In this document: one piece after another, positions 27,001 to 34,648 of the stretch
Layout: each line of letters starts with the position of its first letter
Numbering within the stretch: the stretch's first letter is position 1
Assembly: GCF_004310335.1 (NCBI RefSeq)
Contig: NZ_SIRS01000002.1
Span: forward strand, 620,001 to 684,000
From: Hyunsoonleella pacifica
GTDB lineage: Bacteria; Bacteroidota; Bacteroidia; Flavobacteriales; Flavobacteriaceae
Reading direction: 5' to 3'
DNA: 64,000 bases
Notes under the pieces: model-generated
Told to the model about the DNA's origin: nothing
Databases searched by the model: none
What the model saw: the letters and a program-made list of their open reading frames with translations, nothing else
Program-made: the position numbers and the translations under genes

Positions 27001-27587
27001 GTAGCTCCTTCTCCTGTCGCTGAAGATATATTTAAGCCAACCGCAGCATTGGCATCATTTAACCCATAACTTAAGCCCAAAGATGGTTTATACGTAAAAC
27101 CATTGTAGTTATTATATTCAACACCTAAACCAATGCTAGCGTTTAAAGCATCTACTCCAAATATGGATGTAGGAACACTCAAAGCCGTACCAATGGTAAC
27201 ATTTTTTTTTAATTCATTCTCATAACGAATCTCATCCCCTTTAAAATCATCAGGAATACCGCGAACGCTTCGCGCTATTTGCCCCACATTTAGATTCCAG
27301 CCTAAACCAACCCAAGAAGCTTCTTGATCCATGGTAATGCCAGAATTATATGCTAAGTTTAAAGGATACCCACCAACATCCATAATGGGGATGTTATAGT
27401 TAAAATCTCCAGATGATAAATTTACCATATCAGATGTACCAATAGGGGTAAACGAATTAAACTCTGGTTGTGACGGACCACCTGTAAGCGCAAACAAATT
27501 TGAAGGCTGTATGGTGGTTAGGATTAATTGTATTGCTAAATAACTGGCAATAATTTTTGAAATTTTACTGGTTCTAATATTTTTCAT
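21078..27587 (-). CDS. 2169-residue SpvB/RHS-like secreted protein
   Basis: Signal peptide within residues 1-34 ('TIQPSNLFAL'). The mature N-terminus carries the SpvB/TcdB-RHS entry motif of Bacteroidota: 'GDFNYNIPIMDVGGYPLNLAY' split around 'GITMDQEASWVGLGWNLNVG' at about 50-100. A long beta-rich body with many Tyr/Asn strands follows, including motifs such as 'LPSGGRLELETESDDYQY' (~950) and 'GYAYTLPTAVASNNRYSEIA' (~1815), and a C-terminal beta region ending 'DNNTEITVTPQL'. There is no HINT or toxin tip. It resembles the B component of Tc/RHS assemblies, which forms part of the toxin cocoon. It is followed by the 427-residue YD protein after 32 bp. I expect it to act together with the 3122-residue protein. 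Confidence 0.75.
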   Translation of the reverse strand: MKNIRTSKISKIIASYLAIQLILTTIQPSNLFALTGGPSQPEFNSFTPIGTSDMVNLSSGDFNYNIPIMDVGGYPLNLAYNSGITMDQEASWVGLGWNLNVGQIARSVRGIPDDFKGDEIRYENELKKNVTIGTALSVPTSIFGVDALNASIGLGVEYNNYNGFTYKPSLGLSYGLNDANAAVGLNISSATGEGATVTPSVSLTRKGKETEKHYINNITTGFGLGLNSRQGVTNLNLSFSNKRQRQNYINLDIGGVKSSHKTDITNVSNHGAGGSISFNDLTNYTPTKRVAMYNDSKTFALSGGFTAFSLSLQGQVSAYGSYQEIKESEKDKYIKSFGYENTEFAEGVDGILDFNREKDNVVNKFTTMLPVTNYSYDVYSIQGQGTGGTFRPFRSQVSYVYDNPVSDSGIGATFGFEVAGGNLAYVGAEINITTTTNKTGKWDTNNYALKNFKEKSSDLNPIDYEKVYFKSMGELIVDNEINIYNDLQADHPIRLEVAGNKYNRSLRSKFKVKDVTEDKIITGVTKRTQREKRNHTIHKISQSEASLDDFVDTHPNAKGHHTVGIKTTKPDGSTYVFGKAAYNTTKIEASFDVSGRNDADCQTGLIGYNGNVNGNNSSRSNKYLNKITTPSYAHTYMLSSILSSDYEDLSLDGPTDDDLGAYTKFNYDERVDNYKWRVPYQENKVIYNEGLKSNEDDQMGNYIYGEKELRYISSIETKTHVAVFQLADRHDAIGVKGETGGRDASSAKMKKIEKIFLYTKPEYKTLTENTLFKDLNYVDKSKAAIKIAHFEYNYSLCPDMINNDGQPYDTDLTDNINSNDNLNKGKLTLKKVYFTYRGSNMGKYTPYKFNYEGFDNIDGETIIQANASYNLKAHDIWGNYKGVTEGINCSVSSDITNAEFPFVEQDQTKADLNTRMWTLTSIDLPSGGRLELETESDDYQYVQDRETMSMLKVSGSGNDPSTDSYTSTELYRGVNRHNKYLYVKLPEVTTRDEFLNNYIGDQIDKAIYFRFLLNLSAGNDEAYDYVSGYFEIDDALLSTLYSNNQLVVNEGVNYYGVIPLKTLDKEGGFVSNNKQVNPIAKAGWYFGRTYLNRLVYEGDQYTDVNNFGDVAEGIWGAIKNLKEIFTGPNLRLEQNECAKNFNPDKSWIRLKHANKVKLGGGLRVKRIVLKDNWELMTENESSEDVNLYKQHYGQEYDYTKDGLSSGVATFEPNGSKENPLVEPFYSKLEATKYADRMVSPNENNYVEKPIGETFYPSPTVTYGTVTVRNLERKNLDQNLVVNKHATGKVVNEFFTSRNFPTISDYTQTNGNGLDEAPKILGLFNLSARNHITLSQGFSIITNDMNGKQKSQRVYGEGQSEAISGVDYFYNVDENNPNKLDNTFTTIDKDGTVGERLIGQTYDVVNDFRENYSSTKMAGVNSNVTTFLAAIIPAVVPFPLPTYAQHENILRTAVTTKVIHKTGILKEKIAYDVGAQVSTENLAWDAQTGQVLLTKTVNEYDDNYYNLTYPAHWYYESMGQASKNLGAEGLLKKSDVDGDGNFYLARKETPNENINTNLLFSPGDVLQTYHNDGLDSDAELLWVVEVGSNTIKLMNKEGFMINDECSEHLKPDLKFKIIRSGYKNLQSASMASVTSKENPIVNNSITINNSKVINASAVMYNEYWKPQDQLGLPRLTPSVLSQYDKAFDNDIDSQPLIEDVNSYGFNPYLYNARGEWRTIESYAYLTGRTSNVVSEGDSPNLRDDGYFSAFNPFYKKNGSEWEIDSNNWTNASSITHYSPYGAELENKDALGRYSSAIYGYAYTLPTAVASNNRYSEIAFDSFEDADYNGVLNETSALIDDVNFVTDEINYFTRDHFSFNTLTEDTAGNGEVSAEESHTGTQSYKVTGNQVRVTKDLTELEHEFTSLCLDEEELPNLKGLDTNLTQTDSIGDFHDSYENKSYDSNGHLIRNTSSMSGYVDRKFLIQISADDIEDLATMDRTFLFVTVKHNLDFPICGDDNGPQYNDSIPEEPHSLDPQDFENYELIPGHDNWIDAVISLKDKDSQNSYPGSPFNFGFLCSVYHETIVPENYMDEENGSGQLIELTFPDTPIDNQDLLMEIEVGLYIDYALHVDLKGDEKELKFDSTVQFRLLDEYGRQQGGSGLDNVDIKVVDIKVYADDNNTEITVTPQL

Positions 27588-27639
27588 ATAGGTTTTTTAA
27601 TCAACTAATAATACTCTATTGCAAATACAATTTTATGAG

Positions 27640-28236
27640 TTACAATTTTAAAGGCATTTCGTTAAAATTAAATTTGACAACACCATTATCAAATAACTGG
27701 TCTTGATATATTAGTTTTATATTTACGCTTGGATTTATATTATTGAAGTAGAGTAACACCCGTTTAAAAGGTGCTACTTTAAAATTACGTTCAAAGTTCA
27801 CTCCAGAACACAATATTGTATCGTTAGCTGAAGTAACCACAGTAAAATCTTTTTCTATAGTAAATGCTATATATTTTACAGCATCATCATAAGATTTATT
27901 AGTATACTTATCTAATAAAAGGTCCGTTTGATTGGTGTGTTGAAATTCTAATTCAATAATGCGTTCTTTAGAATTCACATTATATATTGAATCTACTTTT
28001 TTGAAATTACTATTTGTGCTTTTTAAAAGATAATATTGTAACGGAACTTCAGTAGCCGTGTAGTTAATATTATTAATAAAATGATTAATACTTTTAGATT
28101 TCCACCCTTGTTGTTGAAAATTGAAGAGTTTAAATTCTGGTTTGTAATTTTGTTCCTCTGAATTATTACAAGATATAAATAATACAATTATAAATAAACT
28201 GAGAAAAACACTAAAAAGTTTTTTATTAAACCTCAT
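27640..28236 (-). CDS. Hypothetical lipoprotein heading the RHS operon
   Basis: A 198-residue protein with a lipobox-type signal peptide (hydrophobic 7-21, 'LFISCNNSEEQ', Cys ~23). The mature part is beta-rich ('PLQYYLLKSTNSNFKKVDSI', 'RIIELEFQHTNQTDLLLD', 'KYIAFTIEKDFTVVTSAN', 'KRVLLYFNNINPSVNIKLIY'). I do not recognise a family. It is 52 bp upstream of the 2169-residue gene in the same direction and likely the first gene of the unit, with ~535 bp of non-coding DNA before it. As a lipoprotein it would sit in the periplasm or on the outer membrane, suitable for anchoring or exporting the RHS proteins; that is inference. Confidence 0.65.
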   Translation of the reverse strand: MRFNKKLFSVFLSLFIIVLFISCNNSEEQNYKPEFKLFNFQQQGWKSKSINHFINNINYTATEVPLQYYLLKSTNSNFKKVDSIYNVNSKERIIELEFQHTNQTDLLLDKYTNKSYDDAVKYIAFTIEKDFTVVTSANDTILCSGVNFERNFKVAPFKRVLLYFNNINPSVNIKLIYQDQLFDNGVVKFNFNEMPLKL

Positions 28237-28772
28237 AAAAAAACACCTGTTAAAACTCTCTTAAAAATATTAAAAGCCTTAATATGTGTTTTAGGGTTTC
28301 TCCATTATTTACTTAAGGAAAAACCCTTTTAATTTCCTTCGTATTTCATATTTCAAATATATTAGTTTTGAAATTTAAAATATCACTACGAACTTTTTAG
28401 GGACTAAACTAAGAACCTTGTACATGACTTCCATTTATTAAAGAAAAACTTCCATACAAATAAGTGTTTTAAAAGCTTCCTGATAATTTAAAATGTGTTT
28501 TACGCCTTTATTAGTAGATACTATCCCCAAATTATTCATCAAACCGAATCGCATTATATATTGAAAATAAATATTAAACTACTTATAGTTTTTATTAAAA
28601 CCTAATCTTACTAACTCTGAGGTGTTACGTAGATTTTTTTAAAACCTCTAAAGCGTCTTTATCTTTTTTGTAAGGTAATTATTGGATGTTTTTCTTTGTT
28701 TAAGTGGTGTATTAAATACCTTAATAGTGTTTGATAGTGAATCTCTTGATTGAAGTTTCCCTTAAGAGCATA
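28237..28772. other. Intergenic region between the two leftward operons
   Basis: About 535 AT-rich bases. No frame longer than a few dozen codons has coding character. It must hold the end of the transglutaminase-like operon and the promoter of the RHS operon, but I could not pick out a clear TAnnTTTG box with a matching -33 element or a strong terminator hairpin. Confidence 0.4.
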
Positions 28773-30905
28773 TCAAAGTATTTCTGCTAAATCATCATGG
28801 TTCGCAAAATATTGTTTACCATTTTTATACATAAATGGTAACTCTTCTTTACCTTTTGTGATGTTTTTTAACATATACATGGTACCAGAAGGGACATTCT
28901 CAAAATTCAGAAAATTGTACTTTGCTTTTTGAATACCAAAATAGACCCAGCCATTATCGTAATAAAAAAGTTTATATAGATCTCCTGCATTTATTCTATT
29001 ATTAGCACTTCTTAAAGCATATCTTATCTCCTCAATTTTTTTTGGTTCTCCAAAATCAACACCTATCCACTTATCTCTTGAATACGTTTCTATGTTTCCA
29101 TCAAAAACACAATTTAAATTTTCAGAAGATGTATTTTTATTGTTACTAAATAATTTACCTTGTAAAAGTGTTAACTGGTTATTAACGTTAATAGTGTCTT
29201 TAATATCGAAAATATATGGTATTGATTTTTGTATTGGGGGGTTATCACTTTGATTATTTCCATAGCACTCTATTAGTGAAATATATGTAGGTAGATTGTT
29301 ATTAGTTACAAACCTTAAGTATCGATATTTATTATCGCTTTTTATATCAATACTTTCAATATAATTTTTTGGTGCTTCTTTAAACTCATATAAATCTTCA
29401 GCATCTTTAAATTTAGGATTATTAGAGCCTTGAAACTTGCTATTGATTCTCTCTATTCTAAAATCTAATAATCTTTCTTTTTCAGGATATTTTTCTAAAA
29501 CATACATATCTGTTTTATCTCGAAGACTTGGTACTACTTTTATAATGCGACCATCATCCTTGACATAAAATGCCGAAGAAACTGGTATTGTTTTTTGATT
29601 AGAAAAAGTAACCACATTATAAACAATTCCTTTTGGTACTTTATAAAAACTAACTTTACTTTCATTTTGATTTACTAGACCATAATCTACTGGTATCCAT
29701 CCTTTAGCTGTAAAAACCGCTAGGTATGCTAAATTATTCTTAGCGTAATTAAAACCCCTAATTTGTAATGATATTGAAGTTGTTTTGTGGTAATTATCAG
29801 TAACATCTTTCCAGTGTTGCGTTTTAAAAAACCCAGGAATTTCTTCATTTTCCTTTTTTAGATCAAGAGCTGACTGTTTTTGAATCTCGAAAGTTCTTCT
29901 GAATACTTTTGATGTTCTTTTAAAATAATTTTTATTGTAAATGCCTTTATTTTCCAAACTATCAACAGACTGATAAAAAGGGGAAAAAGGCAAGTGATTT
30001 CCCAACGAATCTTTAGAGACACACCAGGAATGCCCCAGCGTTTGGTCTAACCAAATTGGAGTGCAATCAATATATGTAGGAATAGAGATGTCATTTAAAA
30101 TTTGAGCAGCAATTACAACCTGATCATCACAATATAAATCCCACCACTTTAAAATATTATAAAAACCAATATTATCTTTCTTTTTAATACCTGATGTTAG
30201 TCTATGTATTCTTGAAAAATAACCTTTTAGTATGTTTACTACACCTTTGGTATCGTTAGGGTTTGTGTTTTTTAATAGTTCGAACGTAATATCTCTTGGA
30301 TAGTTCTTGGGAGTATTTAATTGCTCATTTCCATACCTATAAGGTAAAAAGGTTTCAGCGAACTCTTCAAAATTGTTTTTATCAATTAAATTTGAGGTTT
30401 TCCATTTCGTAAAAGCTTTTTCAATATGGGCTATTAAAAAATTACCATTCAAGGTTTCTACATCTTTAGTTGTAATAGTATTCTTCAATATTTTGATTCC
30501 ATTTACAAGCGAATCTATTTCCTTTTTAACTTTTTTATTTTTATCCCAAATTTCCTTTTTAACTTTAACTCTGTTTAATCCAACCAAAAATTGCTCTCTA
30601 GAGTTTAAATTTAATAACTCAAGAGCCTTTTTATGATTGTTATTTATGAATTTCACATCTCCATAACTATAATGTGAAATCATATTGCTTATCAAAAATT
30701 CTGCTGCCTTTAACTTTTCTGAATCATCTTTGAAATACTCTAGTACATTTTCTAATTCTATTTTATTTGTTTTAGAAATTAAAAGAGCTTCTTCTACATT
30801 ATAGTTCTTACTATTCTCTTTTGTGGAACATGAAAAAGAAAGTCCAAAAACCAAAAGGATAAATATACCGAAACAAATTGTCTGATTTTTTTTCTTTATA
30901 ATCAT
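28773..30905 (-). CDS. Transglutaminase-like lipoprotein with discoidin-like C-terminus
   Basis: A 710-residue protein with a lipoprotein signal peptide ('LSFSCSTKEN', Cys ~26). Residues ~230-330 contain a transglutaminase/papain-like core: 'YCDDQVVIAAQILNDISIPT' (putative nucleophile Cys ~258), then 'YIDCTPIWLDQTLGHSWCV' (His ~288). Around 350-480 are beta-sandwich segments. The C-terminal ~140 residues look like an F5/8-type (discoidin) domain ('CVFDGNIETYSRDKWIGVDF' followed by 'GEPKKIEEIRYA'). Similar proteins occur in Bacteroides and Flavobacteria as cell-surface lipoproteins of unknown substrate, either peptidase or amidase. It starts 6 bp after the O-antigen-ligase-like gene. The catalytic-triad Asp is not certain, so activity is unproven. 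Confidence 0.7.
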   Translation of the reverse strand: MIIKKKNQTICFGIFILLVFGLSFSCSTKENSKNYNVEEALLISKTNKIELENVLEYFKDDSEKLKAAEFLISNMISHYSYGDVKFINNNHKKALELLNLNSREQFLVGLNRVKVKKEIWDKNKKVKKEIDSLVNGIKILKNTITTKDVETLNGNFLIAHIEKAFTKWKTSNLIDKNNFEEFAETFLPYRYGNEQLNTPKNYPRDITFELLKNTNPNDTKGVVNILKGYFSRIHRLTSGIKKKDNIGFYNILKWWDLYCDDQVVIAAQILNDISIPTYIDCTPIWLDQTLGHSWCVSKDSLGNHLPFSPFYQSVDSLENKGIYNKNYFKRTSKVFRRTFEIQKQSALDLKKENEEIPGFFKTQHWKDVTDNYHKTTSISLQIRGFNYAKNNLAYLAVFTAKGWIPVDYGLVNQNESKVSFYKVPKGIVYNVVTFSNQKTIPVSSAFYVKDDGRIIKVVPSLRDKTDMYVLEKYPEKERLLDFRIERINSKFQGSNNPKFKDAEDLYEFKEAPKNYIESIDIKSDNKYRYLRFVTNNNLPTYISLIECYGNNQSDNPPIQKSIPYIFDIKDTINVNNQLTLLQGKLFSNNKNTSSENLNCVFDGNIETYSRDKWIGVDFGEPKKIEEIRYALRSANNRINAGDLYKLFYYDNGWVYFGIQKAKYNFLNFENVPSGTMYMLKNITKGKEELPFMYKNGKQYFANHDDLAEIL

Positions 30906-30911
30906 TTGATA

Positions 30912-32717
30912 TCAATCATTTTTTAAATATTTTCTCATTTCGTATTTGATATCCAAAACGGTACTTGAGTTAATCTTAGCAGGAGTTTGTAGAATGGTTT
31001 TTGCAAGCGATTTAGCTTCAGACTTTCGATCCATTCTATCGTACAATAAAACTAAGCGATAGTTTGGTAAAAACTTGTGAGGCACAATATTCGCAGCGGT
31101 TAAATAAGCCTGTTCAGCTTCGTTTGGTTGGTCTGTATTTTCAAAAGCAACGCCTAAATTCAAATACAAATCAGAAGTCTTAAAAAAATTTGATGATTTT
31201 AGAAAAACTTCAATTGCTTTATGGTATTTTTTCTGATACACTAATTCTACACCATAATTCATTAAGATAGACCAATTCCTAATATCTTCTTTCTCATAAA
31301 TGGATGAAAGGGCTTCGTGCCTTGCTTCCCAAGTTAAATCCTTAGTGATTTCATTAGTTTTATTCCATTTTCTTTCTAATTGAAATCTATTAAATTCCAT
31401 TTGAAATATTAAAAAGGATGAAATAACTGCACCTATAAAAATCATGGATAAAGTATTCTTTTTAAATACAAGCAACGGTTTGTTTTTGATTTCTGAAGAA
31501 ATTATTACAATGAAGGAAAAAACTAAAAATTGAATCGAAAATATTTTAAAAGGATATGTGAACAATGACAGTATTAAAAAACAAAAAATGCCAGAGTAGC
31601 AAGCTAAAATTGTTCTGTTTTTTGGAGGCTTAAAATAAAGGACTGCAACAAATATGGCAACAAACATAACAAAACCAACTACACCAACTTCAGCAGTTGT
31701 AAAAAGGTATTCATTAAAAGGATGGCTTATATCATTAGCAAGAAACCGCATTGGTTCGACTTTATTTACTTTTAAATAATTTGCTTGATGTAAAGGATAA
31801 ATACTCCCGAAATTCCCAAAACCCACACCTAGAAAAGGAGTTTCTTTTATCATTTCAGTTGTTATTTTCCAAATGAGTACGCGCCCATTAGATGAGTCTT
31901 TTTTCAAATTAAAAATAAAAAAACTACTGATTAGAATAAAGCATAATGAAACTCCAATTATTGCTAGTCTATATTTTTTATACAAACCAGTTAGTGCTTT
32001 CGCTTCGGTTTTAAGTACATTGAATGCGATAAATAAACTTGTTATACTAATAGCAACCCAAGAAGCCCTTCCTTGAGTAAACAGTATAATCACAACGGTT
32101 ACAAAAATTATGGCTATATAAAAATATTTAAGGCGAAATTTATTTATTGAACTAATAAAAACAAGCATTAAAACCATTATAATAGCCAAATACGAAGAAA
32201 AAGCTCCTGAATTACCCATAAAGCCATTTACTTGTAATGGTTTTTTAAAATAATAAATTTGAACAATTTGATATAGAGCTATTAAGGAAGATAATAAAGC
32301 TAAAATAAAGGGAAAATGTTTTATATAATCGTTAATCTTTAATTGTCTTTGTTTTAACTTAAACTTTAAAATTATGTATAATAATAAAATTAAAGAAAAA
32401 GGAGTTAGCATGGCATAGACGTAGTATTTACCTAAAAACAAGTAGTTAAGATGGACATATAGAATAAAGAAAATAACACATAAATCAATTAGATTTAAGC
32501 TTAGTTGTAAGTTTGTTTTCTTATACTGTAAAAAAAAATTAACTGTAAATATTAAAATAAAGCAAAATATACAAAAACTGAACCATAAAAGCTTAAAAGT
32601 TATTAGGTTAACCTGAAATGAAAAAGAAGTTATTAATGGGGTTAATAATATAAAAATAAGAAATAAAAGCTCTCCAGTTGAAAATAATTTTTTAAACAGA
32701 TTTATATTACTTATCAC
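30912..32717 (-). CDS. O-antigen ligase/polymerase family membrane protein with TPR tail
   Basis: A 601-residue polytopic protein with about 11-12 transmembrane segments over residues 10-430. The Wzy_C/O-antigen-ligase region is visible: 'LFTQGRASWVAI' at ~210-222, a periplasmic loop with 'FLGVGFGNFGSIYPLHQANY' at ~297-316, and 'HPFNEYLFTTAEVGVVGF' at ~335-352. The last ~110 residues are TPR-like helices ('NLGVAFENTDQPNEAEQAYL', 'NYRLVLLYDRMDRKSEAKSL'). Members join or polymerise surface glycans, or glycosylate proteins. There are no glycosyltransferases nearby, so it may act on a protein or on the host's own glycan. It sits in an operon with OmpH-like and transglutaminase-like genes (gaps 27 and 6 bp), which hints at modification of a surface protein. 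Confidence 0.8.
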   Translation of the reverse strand: MISNINLFKKLFSTGELLFLIFILLTPLITSFSFQVNLITFKLLWFSFCIFCFILIFTVNFFLQYKKTNLQLSLNLIDLCVIFFILYVHLNYLFLGKYYVYAMLTPFSLILLLYIILKFKLKQRQLKINDYIKHFPFILALLSSLIALYQIVQIYYFKKPLQVNGFMGNSGAFSSYLAIIMVLMLVFISSINKFRLKYFYIAIIFVTVVIILFTQGRASWVAISITSLFIAFNVLKTEAKALTGLYKKYRLAIIGVSLCFILISSFFIFNLKKDSSNGRVLIWKITTEMIKETPFLGVGFGNFGSIYPLHQANYLKVNKVEPMRFLANDISHPFNEYLFTTAEVGVVGFVMFVAIFVAVLYFKPPKNRTILACYSGIFCFLILSLFTYPFKIFSIQFLVFSFIVIISSEIKNKPLLVFKKNTLSMIFIGAVISSFLIFQMEFNRFQLERKWNKTNEITKDLTWEARHEALSSIYEKEDIRNWSILMNYGVELVYQKKYHKAIEVFLKSSNFFKTSDLYLNLGVAFENTDQPNEAEQAYLTAANIVPHKFLPNYRLVLLYDRMDRKSEAKSLAKTILQTPAKINSSTVLDIKYEMRKYLKND

Positions 32718-32744
32718 AATTTTAAAGTTAAGAAATATACGGCA

Positions 32745-33290
32745 TCAATATTTGTCTTTGTTGTAAGTCACATTTATTCTATCTATTATATCAAGAGTAA
32801 CATTATATGTTTTTTTTCCATACATAATATTACCATTTCCTAAATTCCCAAAAACATAGTCAAATCCCTTTTCTTCACTATAAATTTTAATTTCATCATT
32901 AACATCTTTATACAAGGGTTCTAGCCAGGCGGTTTTTATACTATCTATTTGTTGTTTTGAAATAACACTCATTTCTCTATGTACTCTTTCTAACTCCTTA
33001 ATTTCATTTCTCTTCTGTATTACTTCTGGCTCTTTTAATTTTTTCTTATTCTTTTTAAAGTATTCTACTTTTTCTTGAATATCTGCATAGTAAACATCCA
33101 ATACATCTTTAAATTCTGATTCTTGTGCTTTTAGTTTGGTATTATAATCTTGAAAAGCATGATATTCGGATAAAACCTCATCCACATAAATATATCCAAC
33201 TTTAGAACCTTTATTAAAAAAACTTAGGACAAGGGACAATATTGATATAAATAAAACAAAGACTAAAAATATATTTTTACTATTCCTCAT
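32745..33290 (-). CDS. OmpH/Skp-like membrane-anchored coiled-coil protein
   Basis: A 181-residue protein. An N-terminal hydrophobic segment (residues 7-25, probably an uncleaved anchor or signal), then 'GYIYVDEVLSEYHAFQDY', then a Lys/Glu-rich coiled coil at ~50-120, then 'VNDEIKIYSEEKGFDYVFG' and 'NIMYGKKTYNVTLDIIDRIN' at the end. This is the OmpH/Skp layout: periplasmic chaperones that hold unfolded outer-membrane or secreted proteins. The protein is longer than free Skp and appears membrane-tethered. Placed between the S74-domain gene (62 bp upstream) and the O-antigen-ligase-like gene (27 bp downstream), it may be a dedicated chaperone for an exported product of this operon. Confidence 0.8.
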   Translation of the reverse strand: MRNSKNIFLVFVLFISILSLVLSFFNKGSKVGYIYVDEVLSEYHAFQDYNTKLKAQESEFKDVLDVYYADIQEKVEYFKKNKKKLKEPEVIQKRNEIKELERVHREMSVISKQQIDSIKTAWLEPLYKDVNDEIKIYSEEKGFDYVFGNLGNGNIMYGKKTYNVTLDIIDRINVTYNKDKY

Positions 33291-33352
33291 TAACTATAAA
33301 AAGTGAAACGATTGTTAATCATTAGAATTACTGCTTTAATAAAAAAACAAAT

Positions 33353-34213
33353 TTAATTAGCTTCCAAAACTTTAATTCTTTCTTTCAATCTATCTATTTG
33401 TCTTGACATTTTAGAAACTTCTTCTTTCTGAAGGTTTACAGCCTCTATTAATAAGGGAATAAAACCAACGTAGTTTACAGAATAAACCCCTGAATTTTCA
33501 TCAAGACTAACTAATTCTGGAAATTCTTCGATAACATCTTGAGCAATAATCCCATATTGCTTTCCTTTATTGAATTTTGGAGTATTTATTCGAATTCTTT
33601 TAATATCGTCGGTAAGAATTCTAATTGAATCCCCTGGTTTTTCTTTATTTGGTATTTTTATTTTCTTATATATTGTATCTATAGTAAATTTAAACTCACC
33701 AGATTCATGCATAGCCAATAACTCTTTCCTAGATTTAAACTTATATCGTTTACCCCTTATTTTTGACAACTTTCTAAAGAGCTTTTTACTATCTATGGTG
33801 TCCACTTCCTTTTTTAACCTTCTATCTGAAGGATTATGTAAAGTCCCTGTTATTGTCGCATCGCCATCAACATGTAAAGTTGTTCCAGATGTAGTATAGG
33901 AACCATCGGTAATATAAAGTGTATTTATTACGTTTTGACTGGGGCGTATTCTAAGACTATAATTATTAGAAATATTTTGCCCTACAGCTGCAGCTTCATA
34001 AACATAACTATACCAAGCTCCGTTATTAATAGAATAACTGGAGTTGAAATCTGCATTGTAATAACTTGCTGACTCACCCCGTATACTATATGAGTTGCTT
34101 GGCTCATATCCTGCTATACCTACCTTCCCTGATGCGTTTACCTTAATTTGGGATTGTATATGAAACGTTATTGCAAAACTCAACAAAACAAAAAGAAAGA
34201 TTTTAGTTTTCAT
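33353..34213 (-). CDS. Tail-fibre-domain protein with S74 intramolecular chaperone
   Basis: A 286-residue protein. Signal peptide 1-21 ('ITFHIQSQIKVNASGK'), then a fibre-like N-terminal part ('KVGIAGYEPSNSYSIRGES', 'TLHVDGDATITGTLHN'), then the peptidase S74/endosialidase chaperone domain from ~130: 'PSDRRLKKEVDTIDS' with the D-R-R-L-K signature, 'KQYGIIAQDVIEEFPELV', 'YSVNYVGFIPLLIEAV', and a final coiled coil 'MSRQIDRLKERIKVLE'. S74 domains trimerise fibres and often cut themselves off. In the Bacteroidota they occur on secreted surface proteins, not only in phages. It is the first gene of the leftward operon, with a good -7 box (34247-34254) about 35 bp before the ATG. Confidence 0.85.
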   Translation of the reverse strand: MKTKIFLFVLLSFAITFHIQSQIKVNASGKVGIAGYEPSNSYSIRGESASYYNADFNSSYSINNGAWYSYVYEAAAVGQNISNNYSLRIRPSQNVINTLYITDGSYTTSGTTLHVDGDATITGTLHNPSDRRLKKEVDTIDSKKLFRKLSKIRGKRYKFKSRKELLAMHESGEFKFTIDTIYKKIKIPNKEKPGDSIRILTDDIKRIRINTPKFNKGKQYGIIAQDVIEEFPELVSLDENSGVYSVNYVGFIPLLIEAVNLQKEEVSKMSRQIDRLKERIKVLEAN

Positions 34214-34246
34214 AAAAATTATTTTTTCAGATGTTTAACAATATTT

Positions 34247-34254
34247 CAAAATTA
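34247..34254 (-). promoter_or_regulatory. Bacteroidota -7 box of the S74/OmpH/ligase operon
   Basis: On the minus strand taattttg matches TAnnTTTG exactly, 33 bp upstream of the ATG at 34213. A TTG at 34270-34272 could be the -33 element; the spacing (15 bp) is shorter than usual. Confidence 0.5.
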
Positions 34255-34648
34255 TAATCTACCTAAAAACAAGAGTTAATACATAAAAAATAATTTAAAA
34301 AACTAGATTTCCCTGATTTTTTATTGGCTTCAAAAATTTCTTAACTACCAAAATTAGCAGTCTTATAAAATAAAAAAGTTTTTTATGCCTTAAAAATCAT
34401 CATGATACAATATTAATTAAACAACATGAAAAAAAACTAAGGTTTAGCCTTACTATTTATAAGGTTTAAATTTCAACGTAAACATGCTAGATATAGTCTG
34501 GGAAAATTTACACTTTAATTTGACAAATATCCTAAAGTTTTTAAATTTACCTTATTAACTCCCAATGTAAAAGCTAGGGAATCCTATTGATTAAAAAGTA
34601 TTACTAATATCTGTAAAGACTCGCAGAAAATATAATTTTAATTCTTCA
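34255..34648. other. Intergenic region without a recognisable gene
   Basis: About 390 AT-rich bases between the S74-gene promoter and the ParB debris. I see no coding frame and no strong hairpin. It is the likely boundary between functional cargo and the degenerate integrase/partition module. Confidence 0.4.

Noticed and set aside
9686-28236. T6SS-associated Rhs locus
   Set aside because: No VgrG, Hcp, PAAR or T6SS core genes in the window. The proteins have N-terminal export signals, unlike T6SS Rhs effectors.
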